Made by a program: the position numbers and the translations under genes. Below are positions 40,201 through 50,668 of a stretch of 64,000 nt of DNA, piece by piece (the stretch's first letter is position 1; every line of letters begins with the position of its first letter). The stretch is from NCBI RefSeq assembly GCF_021155765.1, contig NC_060112.1, positions 11,036,001-11,100,000 on the forward strand. The letters are read 5' to 3'. Source of the stretch: Diprion similis (Eukaryota > Arthropoda > Insecta > Hymenoptera > Diprionidae). The notes under the pieces were generated by a model. That model worked only from the letters and a program-made list of their open reading frames with translations. It had not been told where the DNA came from and did not search any database.

Positions 40201-41573
40201 TCTCTAATGGATGTACCATGGAAATCCATGACGGATATGAAATACTTCTGTCAGACATTCATTTCAACCGTAATAGATATTCACACATGCCTCTATTAGA
40301 GATTTCATGGATTTACGTTCCGGACGACATCCGCAGTTGACCAAAGTTCCGAATTTACTGAGGGTTTGTATAATTTGGAGCTGTCCTTTATGGTGTGAGA
40401 GGAGAGCGACCATTCGCCACCTGGTGGTTCTCTATGGTACTTCCACTTATGTGCATGAATATTCACAGACCAATGGATATAGATCCAATGGATATCCATC
40501 GCCGGTTTTAATGTAACCGTAGATATTGTGGATTTCTGTAAACGTCTATTAGAGATCCACTTAGAATTGGCTGGACTGGACGGCCTGAATAAAAGGAACC
40601 GTTGAAAAATTTTCAAAAATGCTATTCGTGCATTCAATGATAGTGAAAACTAATGAAATCTAAGATATCAACAATTAGAGAAATTGTACGGTAATTGGAA
40701 TGTTCAATATGATTAAACTCTTGTGTTTTTGATCTGATTCTAATAATTTGAGCTCATTTTGCTCACTGACCAGATGCACAAAAATAATTTGAAAACCATT
40801 CAAATCTTAAATTGAATCTAATTCTTGACGATTTAGTTGTTTTTCTGTATCATATTTATACAAATTTATATTTACCCACTCCAAAGTTAATTACTTATGT
40901 GAAATTGTTTCAAGTGATCTCTGGAGATCTTTGCAGTGAGCAAAATGAGTCCAAAGACGTAAGAATCGAAGTAACAACATGAGTTTAATAATTTCCACCG
41001 TCTTACCTGCATGTAAAACCTTTTTCAAATCGTTGATGCATTATCTTGTCTTATTTTAATGTGCTCAGATTCATTTTTATTATTCGTCGTAATAAATTCG
41101 TCAACAGTTTGAAGGTATAATTTTTTTGCAGAATCGACCTGGACAAGCTGCGGTTTGAGGTGGACATCAATCTGCCGCACTTGTACATCGACGGGATGTA
41201 CGAAATCGCAGGAAGAGTGTTGCTGCTTCCGATATCGGGATCGGGGCCGATGCGGGGTAACTTCACCGAGTGTACCGGAGCAGTTCGTATGCAGGGGGAG
41301 CTCCGGAAGGACAAAGATGGCGAGGATCACCTGCACTATTCCGATTTCCGGATGAAGATCTCGATCGGCAAGGGGAACCTCCGCCTGGAGAACCTTTTCG
41401 GAGGGGAGCGAGCCCTCGGCGACGTCGTAAACGCGGCGATAAACAACAACTTCGACGCCTTCATCAGGGAACTGAAGCCTCTGATAGAGAAGGCTTTGTC
41501 GGATGCCTTCCTGGAAATCGCGAACAACATCGTCGATCCTTTTACGTACAAACAATTGTTCCCGGTTGATTAA
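37247..41573 (+). CDS. TO5: takeout/JHBP-like secreted protein, 3 exons, 245 aa
   Basis: Exons are 37247-37310, 38698-38929 and 41132-41573, with phases 1 and 2 as in TO3 and TO4. Signal peptide MIPLTIALLLAVVTRASA precedes the cysteine pair C28/C38 (CKRRDPNVENC). Family signatures follow: IPSLEPLLL, YIDGMYEIAGRVLLLP, GSGPMRGNF, LRLENLFGG, and the end FTYKQLFPVD, which is the textbook takeout C-terminus. Of the three extra cysteines shared by TO3 and TO4, two are replaced (A90, Y168) and only C146 remains. The introns have grown to 1.4 and 2.2 kb compared with TO3. The first exon is placed by its promoter module and by a signal peptide in the right phase. It is convergent with TO6, whose stop lies 1.1 kb downstream. 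Confidence 0.94.
38013..38036. repeat. Poly-A tract in TO5 intron 1
   Basis: Run of A residues; could be a retroposon tail but no recognisable element precedes it. Confidence 0.85.
40416..40427 (-). promoter_or_regulatory. CTCF-like motif in TO5 intron 2
   Basis: The minus strand reads CCACCAGGTGGC, which fits the CTCF core CCACNAGGTGGC. It is a motif match only; short motifs occur by chance. Confidence 0.3.
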
Positions 41574-41860
41574 AAATCGGTGGGATAATAGAGTAGATAG
41601 TGAGGGAAATTTTTAATGTATCAATAGATCAGCGTCGTTTAATGTGGGAGATCAAATTTTTGATTTTTGAAACCCTAGACGATTACACTTGACATACAGG
41701 CTCGTTCGAGCGAGTATCAATCCTCGTAAGTTAGTTAATGATAAATCGATGAACTGACGATATTCACTGAAATATATAATATATAAATCTGTAATTAATT
41801 ATACGTACCTGTAACATATCGATACGTACAATGTAAAATTGGGTTAAGAATTCTTCGTGA

Positions 41861-41866
41861 AATAAA
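41861..41866 (+). terminator. TO5 polyadenylation signal
   Basis: AATAAA followed by a T-rich stretch, about 290 nt after the stop. Confidence 0.65.
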
Positions 41867-42331
41867 TTTTTCCATTAACATTTACCGAGTCAAATGACTG
41901 CGTGAACTTTGTGGTCAAAGTTCTCCAAGTATCAGCTGCACGTTAAATCCAACACTGAAATTCAATGATTGATTTGACGCAACATTTTTGCGGCAAGAAA
42001 AAGATGAAGAAATAATTGCATCGACGTCGGGTGATATGAGTAATCATAAGCATTCTCTTTGAAAGTGTTAACCGGCAGTGCAAGTGCAGAGAAATAACAA
42101 GTCGATGCATAGATATAAGGAGATTATCAATCTGATGGAGACCCGCCGAGCACGAGAGATCAACGGGTGATTACGCGTAATAATCTTGAACCGAAGCAAC
42201 AGAGAAGAAATAAAAAACGACCCGTGAAGCGAGGAGAACAGGTTTGGTTACATAATAATAATTACCGGATAATAAATGCGGGTGGGACGTAAAACGATAA
42301 ATTTTTTTCGAACGCGTTCATTTTTCTCCAC

Positions 42332-42367
42332 TTTATTTGTTGGACCGTAGCTCGGCGCATATTTATT
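42332..42367 (-). terminator. TO6 polyadenylation signals
   Basis: AATAAA on the minus strand at 42367-42362 and 42337-42332, 320-355 nt after the stop. With the TO5 signal at 41861 this leaves about 470 bp between the two convergent transcripts. Confidence 0.55.
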
Positions 42368-42686
42368 ATACAAATCAACAAGTGCAGTACGTGGATACAG
42401 CTCTATCTCTAATTTAAATCTATAATGGCATTAAACAGCGTGAATCTTACGTAAGGAGGAACGAATTTTTCGATACCTAAATAATAATTTGAGTAATGCA
42501 TTAGTGAGGCGTAGGTTTCTTATAAAAACTAACGAGTTCGAAAATCTGTCGTCCGAATGAATGAAAACGCAGAAAGTGCAGGTTATCAATAATTATTATA
42601 CAATTTTCCTGTCGATCACTGAACATTTTTCGGTCAATCCTTGCGAGCCAACGTCTTTCGATGCCCTCCGTGAATCAACTCGTCTC

Positions 42687-45600
42687 CTATTCTCGGTCGG
42701 GGAAAAGCTCGTCGAAGGTGAAGTGTTTGCAAATTCTGTTGGCCAACTGAAGCACACGCTCGCTGATTACTTGCTCGAGGTTTGGCTTGATCGTCGCGAT
42801 TATTTCCTGTCGGTTGTCCTGCAGAGCCGCGTTTATGCCTTCAGCCAAGGCTCCGTCGGGACCCTCACGAGGCGTGAAATGCGACGTGTAGTCCTTGATA
42901 TCCAGGTTCGTCGTCATGCTACTGAAGATGAGGTACTCTGCCCCCTTATGTTGGACCAGTCGGAACTTCATGTTCACCTTGGCCCCGACAGCGTCTGCAA
43001 TAAATCAAACTTGTCACATTTTTATTAATACTAATACCGATACTAACTTTATGTAAAAGGGTTAGTTTCTTCGTTTGTTTGTTGCCGATAAATTCATTAA
43101 CGAATAGACCCATTTGCGTGAAACTTGTACCAATGTCTTGCTAATTTTTGCAGGAGTGACACAGACTGCAAAGTCAGACACCGTTTGAACGCAGCTGATT
43201 TTACCTACTTCACGAGCAGACGACAAGCTTGGGGCAAATTATACAAATTTATTGGTGAAATCACATGATTTTTCCTATGCTTATTTAGTCTTCTATACTT
43301 TATGCAAGATTGGTCACTTTGGGGGATAAAGTGTTGGAAATGTGATAAATACTGCAGCGACGAGCTGTTGATTTAGCTGGTTCATTATATTCGAGATAGT
43401 CATCGGGTAGAAGAAAAAGAAGAAAAATTGGAAATGGCGATGATCAATGCATGAACATTTCCATGTATGGCATTTCCAGTAATGTACACGAGTTGGAAAA
43501 AGTCGTCAGATAATAACTATATCGAGTTTTACTATGCAGTATGGCAAGGTTGCGTTGAGATCCATGCGATCACTATCAAACGCGTACTAAATTGCCTTGA
43601 CAGTTGACCTGAATTGTTAAAGGATCATTTTATCTCATTCCTCTCTTTTTGCCAGCGATATAATTTATCGACTACTTGACAAGCTTTGGTTGACAGAACC
43701 TTTTTCCAGGGCCACAACGAGAGTCTCAATCAGGATCCATGAAGGTGGATACAGTTTTAGAGAGAATTACAAAGTGGATACCACCGCTGTACAAAATGCA
43801 ATTTTTAAAGGAATCAAATTAGTTCAAACGTCTCTCGTTACGTTAATTTTCAAAGATTTTCTGACCTCAGACGACATTACTGAAGTTCCCTCGCATCCTG
43901 ATAATAGAATTGCGGCAAACTGAATGTTTCAAAGAATACTTCTGCACTGTTTGCTCTTTTCTATATGTAAGAAACGAAAAATTTCCACTGCGAGATAGAT
44001 CTTCGAATATTGACGGTCAACGTGGGAATTTGAGTGGCCGAAAGGCTACGCAAGACACAGTTGCCTGCGGTGAAATTGATAATAGTGTGTTTTGGTGCCG
44101 GAGCTGCTTGACATTCAGCATAATGTTTATTGCGTCAATCACAGGCGAGACTGACGAAATTATCTGTTTCGATAAAAAAAAAATTATGTATATGTATGTA
44201 TATAATATGAATATTTATACGGGTGGTGTTTCTGGTCTGACACACTTTTTCGCTTCAAACCTGCAGCGGCTGACTTCTTTGCAATTTTAGAACGTTTTAA
44301 CATGTATCAAAATATATTCCGCGCAATATTTTCAGATTTGTATACTCGCCCGATTCACTGCCATTCTCGCATAATTTTCATAAGATATAGTAAGACAGCG
44401 TATCACTGATATTTAGTTTACGCTGAAATAAAAAAAAAAAAATATCCAGGATAACGCAGCGATCAACTTCAATGAAAGTGTTAAAAATTTAAACTGCGGC
44501 AAAAGAACTGCAAGTAATGGCATCGAAATACTTTTTTGTTGCATGAGTCTGTGTTCTGGTATTGTACCAAATATTTTCATTGAATTTGTTTCACGTCATT
44601 TACGTGATATATGAAATTTTCAGACTGACTTCACTGTGCGTTCAATCGCAATTAAATAACTAATATATTCAACGTTGTTATTATTGTTTTGGTTACTCGA
44701 ATATAATTTGATGTTTTTAAGCCGGTTTTCGTTCTTTGTCATGTCAAACTCGTCAAATATTCCAGAGGAAATTTTTCCGCTCAACAACACCGAAATAAAC
44801 TCTTGTTTTTACGTATTAGAGAATGTATCGAGCATTCTAAGATACTTTATATGTAATATTATGGGATTCAACATAGTTCGACACGTTGGAAACAATAATT
44901 AGTTAATAATATGACTAGAAGTGCTCAGTAGAAATTTCTTTGAAACAGTCAAGGAATTTGTGAGCGTTACGAACACTGACATCACAAATTGAGAATAATC
45001 AAGTTTTAGATTATATTCCTTGCGATTTATACTCGCATTTAATCCTACTACCTCATTCTATATTTTGATTGAAGATCTGAGAATTTTTCACGGAAGAATG
45101 GCTTATTTGCTTGTTTTCCTGCCAATTTGACTTGATGGGAAAAAAGAAAGAATAAAAAAAAAAAGAAAAAAAACAATCATCACCAAAGGGATTTTGAAAA
45201 ATTTTCCAAAACGAAGACGAAGAACTTGAAAAAGTGTCTCGCGTTTGAGGAGATACTTTTTTGTGCATTTAGATGCGTCTTATCTGCAATATAGCGATCA
45301 CGCGTTATACGGTTGAAAGTTGGGACGCGCAACGATTTCCCGAACGAGACGAAACACGGATTAATTGCACAATTGCAAATGTCGTATCCGAGGCTCAAGG
45401 CCTTCGTGCATCGAGATCTCGATTTCATACGCAGAGGAACAGCCGCTTATAATTTCGTCATGCTGTCACAATCCCGAAACAGATGCAGATAAGCCATGAG
45501 AATAAATATCGAAGGAACACTCTACCGGTAATGATTTTCATCGGTCCTATTCCGTTGATGGGCACGTTGACGATCCTCGTCGTCACGTTGTACTCGGCTT

Positions 45601-48296
45601 CCAGCTTGATCTGAGGAAACGTCAGTTGCATGTCGATTGTGTGCTTTTCCAAGTCGACATGGAGGAAGTTGCATTTGAAATTGGATAAGTTGTAGAGCTT
45701 GACGTTCGTCGCGATCGCTCGTAAGCTGTTGTCGTCCGCAAGCTTGATGATGGCAAGAAGCAAGGGTTCGAGAGGTGGGACATCCAGTTCTTTGATTCCC
45801 TTTCCCAGCATTTCTTTCAGCGATTCCGCGGAATTCACAACGCATTCGTCCATCTTAGGGTTTCTACGCCCGCAAACTTTCATGTAAGACGCTGTGAAAA
45901 GAAACATTCCTCGGGTTACCTTAACTGGATTAAACATACTTGCTGATTCGATTACTAAGCTGTGATGTTTTCATGCCAACCGATTTATAGTAGAGTGTGT
46001 AGTGAAATCTGCAATAACGATCTCAGTCGGACACGTGATATTGACCTATAAGAAATACGCGGGAAAAGTTTCGTCAAGGCGGTGAAAAGAGGTTCGCATA
46101 TTCTCGAATTCAAGTTACGTGTTACTCTAGGACCAAAATTTTATAACCAATTCTGTCTCCCCATATGTACCGTTGAATCACGATGATTTTTTTTAATCTA
46201 GCAAACCAAAGTCTTGCGTAATTGCTTATTCACCAAACAATTTATACTCATGTTTCGTGACACGTCCGATTGGCAGAATGTCTGCGAAATTAAGAGTTTT
46301 TTTAGTTTTTTTTGTGAATTTTGCATCTTTCTGAAAATCTTGGTGAATTTCTGCACATTTTACGATATTTTGTCTTTCTTGAAACCCCTTTAGATATGAG
46401 ATCCCGAAAAAAAATTACTTCAAAGGTAATCCACTTACTTAAATTAGAACATATTTAATCGGGTTCATTCGAATTCATTCTTTTAAGAAAAAAAAATTGT
46501 TAGATTTGTCCAAAGTTTAGTTCATTTAGGTGAGAAGAAATTGAATAAAGAAAAGCATGTAACCTGATTTTTGTTAATTCCTTTTATCGATTACCATGGG
46601 AATGGAATTACTTTTTTACGCTTCAATAGGAATTTAATTACGGATTCTTAACTATTGTACGACTAGAAGCTACTGTGCTACAATATCGCAAGCTGATGAG
46701 ATTTTGTTCAAGAAAAGAAATTAACCAATTTTGAAAGTCCAGAAGTGATAATTTCAAAGATAGAATTGATTACGATCCTCTCAGCCAAACAGAATTTTCT
46801 ATCGTTCCTAATTCGTGCGGTACGGATATTAATGAAAGCTTCGATAATTTCTAACAAGTGAAAAAAAAAGCACGTGGCTGCAAAATCCTGATCAAAAAAT
46901 AAAGCTCAAGCTGGTATATCGCAGAAATGTATTCAAACTGGCGTGACTAAACCTCGTCTTGCAGCATCACTGACTACAAAGTGCACCTGAAGGTACACAA
47001 GATGAGATCGGTTGCAAAATTTATAGCGGAAAAAAGAATTCCAAACGAGCCTTGAGAACGTCTGAACACAGCATGCTCTTTGAATATTAATCAGTGACGT
47101 TCACCGAGTATAGTAACTCGCGTTTTCCCGTTTATACGAGTATAGTATATATTATACGACGAGAAAAATAACTGCACGCACATCAGTGACGGTGACTTTC
47201 CACGGAATTTACAGAGATTAACGTGCCTTGTACCTACCGATTTACAGCACGGTGAAGAGGATCGAATAGTTGACGGTGTGTGTTCGATATCAAAATCACT
47301 GAGAAAAGTAATTTCGGAAAACTCACTATTCAAATATAGTCAAATTTTTCTCTGTTCTCGTAGTGGATTTGACCGTATATTTTGCACAGACGAGTTCGCT
47401 ACTTCGTATTTTGAATTTTGTGTTTTTTCGGTGCATACAAGGGTAAATACTATTCACGTAGTTGATCCACTTCGTTAGATGGTTATCGTAAAATGTGATC
47501 GAAATTTTCAGCTAAAATATAATTATTTTAAGGGGGTATATATCGAGTATGAACGTTTGAAACTTTGTGTGAATGTTGATAATTTATATCCCGATATTCA
47601 GCTATTCAATTCGATTGAGTTTCGTCTTTTTCAAAAAAACGTAAATCGAGCTTCATTGAAATATTTCTTTTTATCAGAATCAATTAACGGGATGCATTAT
47701 TACTGACTTTAATGCCACTCATTTTGCTTGGCGACACGTTTTGCGGTGCTCGCGATATCTCAACAACAGTTTAAAAAGATTTACGTTAAATTTTGCGACA
47801 ATGTTCTTGGAAAGTTTACCGTCTTTGCCGCAACTTGACTTTTTTTTTATAACAAAAAAGGTGACCGTCTGAAGTTGTAATTCGATCTCTCGTCCAAAAT
47901 TTACCAGCCTTTTTTTTTTATTAAATTAATAAATCAAGTAAAATCGTGACGAAAAAGTCAAACTGGCCGAGAATATTGTCTCTAAATTCGAAGTAATCGG
48001 TTGAGCTCTTTTTAAGATATATTTGACAGTGCAAAATATGCCTCCAAGCGAAATTATTGACGTTTTGTCATGCATGTATGTATAAATAAAGCTGTTTTCA
48101 CAAACTTTTTAATCAAAGAAACTTAAATCGAATTAAACTGATTGCCAAGGGTATATTATGAAATTGGAAAACTCGTGTGTCCCTTAACTATGAGAGGATG
48201 AATTGCGAATTGCAGAGATGTTCGAGGGCTCTACTTACGAACTGCCGCGAGTGCATATCCCGCGAAAAGGGTGAAGAGGACAAAGCGGAGCATCAT
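42687..48296 (-). CDS. TO6: takeout/JHBP-like secreted protein on the minus strand, 3 exons, 243 aa
   Basis: On the minus strand the exons are 48296-48239, 45891-45526 and 42994-42687, both junctions phase 1 (donors gtaagt and a weaker gtagag). The start is MMLRFVLFTLFAGYALA, a signal peptide; the second ATG, one codon later, is equally possible. The cysteine pair is C26/C36 (CGRRNPKMDEC). Exon 2 holds VPPLEPLLL and LSNFKCNFLHVDL, and exon 3 ends HFTFDELFPDRE. Where the paralogs have a LFGGE turn this one has TPREGPDGALAEG. The intron that separates the helix exon from the strand exon in TO1 and TO7 is absent here, as is the 150-nt exon border. The orientation is opposite to TO5 and TO7, so an inversion has occurred inside the array. 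Secreted ligand carrier by family. Confidence 0.92.
42995..45525. other. TO6 intron 2
   Basis: AT-rich intron with no recognisable exon on either strand. Confidence 0.6.
47719..48056. mobile_element. Diverged foldback element in TO6 intron 1
   Basis: The left arm (GCTTGGCGACACGTTTTGC ... GACAATGTTCTTGG ... AACTTGACTTTTT) resembles the reverse complement of the right arm (GCTTGGAGGCATATTTTGC ... GACAATATTCTCGG ... AGTTTGACTTTTT). The arms are about 130 bp with many substitutions, so this is an old insertion. Confidence 0.5.
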
Positions 48297-48423
48297 CTCG
48301 CTGCAGACACTGCACGACGACGGGGTGAAAAATCCAAACGTTGCTTGAGAGTGAGGTGGTGAGTTTGAAAAGTAAACTAAAGGTTTGAGTCGGGTTCTGC
48401 AATCTGTTGCAGCGGAACACTGG

Positions 48424-48458
48424 ACTGACGGCTGCCAATTGGGGATGGCTCATTTATA
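48424..48458 (-). promoter_or_regulatory. TO6 core promoter
   Basis: On the minus strand TATAAATG starts at 48458 and the arthropod initiator TCAGTC has its A at 48426, exactly 32 bp downstream. The predicted leader to the ATG at 48296 is 130 nt. The sequence is otherwise unrelated to the TO3/4/5 module. Confidence 0.75.
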
Positions 48459-48611
48459 CATTCTAGACCCGAGCCGGCCTTAGGATTATTCCCATTCCAG
48501 TAAGTTCAGGGCCACGGCCGATCGCGTTTTGCGTCCCCGTTCTCCCCCCACTCTTGTGGTTATCGACGCACAACCGTTGCACCTAGCAATTACCTATAGA
48601 TTGATAATTAA

Positions 48612-48994
48612 CACGTGAATCATAACACCAGCAGAAGAAGAATAATTATTGGACGAGTGAAAGGAGTCGATCCGCCGATCGACGGTTCGAATTTGCCGCG
48701 GTGTCTCCGTACATTTTTGACAACACGGTCTTTGGGTGAAAATAAAAAATTAGTGAATATATTTATTTAAATGAAACAGAAAAAAAAAAGAAAAGAAAAG
48801 GAAAAAAAAAGAAAGAAAAAACATACACCAACCATGTTGGCCTTCGCAACCACTACAGTGAGACAGACGTCTCGGCCTTCTTACAGTCCTCTTTCACGTG
48901 TAACGTGTGTGAAGTTGCAAACCGATCACACTTGTAAAATTCCGAAATCACGTTTTTCAATTCCAAGTCGCAATAGTTTGGGTCATGCCACGTG
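48612..48994. promoter_or_regulatory. Three E-boxes upstream of TO6
   Basis: CACGTG occurs at 48612-48617, 48895-48900 and 48989-48994, 150 to 540 bp upstream of the TO6 TATA box. Canonical E-boxes bind bHLH-PAS factors; the Drosophila takeout gene is clock-controlled, but use here is inference. Confidence 0.35.
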
Positions 48995-49221
48995 GGCTGT
49001 GAAGGGTTCGCACGAAATCTGCAGGGAATTCGATATACCTACGTCATCGGTGTCAACAGTCGTGTAACAATTGATCGTCTGACAACTACTTTTGTTACAG
49101 AAATTTAGCTAGGGACTGATTGGAATTATAATTCCGATACCTGGTATCAAAGGGTCTTATCACCTGTCGGTGAAAATCGCGAAAACGCAAACTCTTTGGT
49201 AAAAAGCTGTACAGAAAAAAA

Positions 49222-49257
49222 TGAAAATAAAAATAAAAATAAAAATAAAAATAAAAA
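49222..49257. repeat. (AAAAT)n pentanucleotide tract
   Basis: About seven copies of a pentamer of the form AAAAT, upstream of TO6; it produces the artificial run of FYFYF-type residues on the other strand. Confidence 0.9.
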
Positions 49258-49870
49258 ACGGCGATTCCTTCACCTGTCGGTTTGTCATATGTAATATACA
49301 CGGCAGCACACTTCGTCCGAATGTGCCGCGTCTGAATCGCGTCAAAGCTCGTGGTCCAAGACCTTGGTCTAACCCTCAGCACAAACAGATTTCAAAATAA
49401 AGAATCCCTCCTTCCATATTACGACTATGTTAATCAGTGTACGAAGAGAGACGAAATATTACTCGAACTCGTGGTGCTTGATTTTTTCGACTTCTCTTTT
49501 TCCTCTTTCGTCAATTCGTCTCGTTGCAAACGTGACCTCTGCAGCAAAGCAAAGGACCAGACAAAATGTTGACAAGAGTCTGAGTTACGGAAGAAAAATA
49601 AGGAGAGTGATAAACATTACTTGAAAAAAAATATCAACGAGTTACAACAAAGAAAATTATTTTACCGTCTCGGTCAAATGGCAAATAAGTCTCTGAATCT
49701 GTATATGGAATCGGATAAAAACATTTCGCTAAGAATACGCGGTGCGCAATCATAATTTGGTTTCTCATTACTTCGAGCCCTTAATTGACCGCTCGAACCG
49801 TTAAACGCATAACTCCGTAGAGTTGGAATCTCTGTGGCCTTGCGTCTTGAAGTATATATATACATATATA

Positions 49871-49873
<3 letters not shown>

Positions 49874-49906
<33 letters not shown>
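49874..49906. repeat. (TA)n microsatellite
   Basis: Uninterrupted TA run in the TO6-TO7 spacer, with a shorter TA run directly to its left. Confidence 0.95.
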
Positions 49907-49909
<3 letters not shown>

Positions 49910-50641
49910 CATAATGCATCAATTACCATAGGGAATGAACTAGCTATCGACAAGGACAGAGTAGTTCTAATGGAAAATAAATCACAGGTGGAAGTAGGAA
50001 CTTACAAAAATGTTTATTGTACGACGGAATGAGTGATCACGACGTGTTCAACATTTCCTCTCGTGTTTTGATCTCACACGGATGAAAGATTGATAATAAC
50101 ATCCATGGCTGCTCGAGACTAGAGACGATTGCGATGGACGGACAAAGAAGTAGAAAACAATAATTCTATCTCGTATAATAATAGAGTCTTGCAAAATGTG
50201 GTGATTAAATAAAATGTAAAGGTTCGTGATTAGAAATTTGTTACGATCATCCGTGCGCAAAGACCAGGATTCAGTGCTAAAATCAATCGTAGAAACGCCG
50301 CTGACATTGGATATGATTCATTGGTCTATAATTATTCGGATTACACGATTGACCGAATGATTAAATTTATGTAACTTGTATATATAGAAGTTGGCAATAA
50401 AATCATATAAACTTCTAGTAACCTATTAATTTACGTCCCAACGTTATTTGCAGCATTTGTAATTGTGAATGTGTAGGAGAAATAAACGGAAGAAAATCAA
50501 GCAAAAATATGGACTCTACGTACAACCTATTAATCTAAGCTCCAATAATTATTACCACTTCACTGTTGTTGTTATATCGAATCGTTTAATAATCGACGAA
50601 AAAAGCTGGCAAAACTCGTCGTATAATGCCATTCGCTGCTA

Positions 50642-50668
50642 GGGGGAGGGGGGGGGGGGGGGGGGGGG
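50642..50668. repeat. Poly-G tract
   Basis: G run interrupted once by A, in AT-rich intergenic DNA. It could form a quadruplex; the true length may be uncertain because such runs are hard to sequence. Confidence 0.9.

Noticed and set aside
40170-40560. Recurring short words such as TATTAGAGAT and ATGGATAT in TO5 intron 2
   Set aside because: No consistent unit length or terminal repeats could be defined by eye.
42561-43028. Plus-strand open frame of 155 codons
   Set aside because: It is the shadow of TO6 exon 3, whose minus-strand reading gives the takeout C-terminus.
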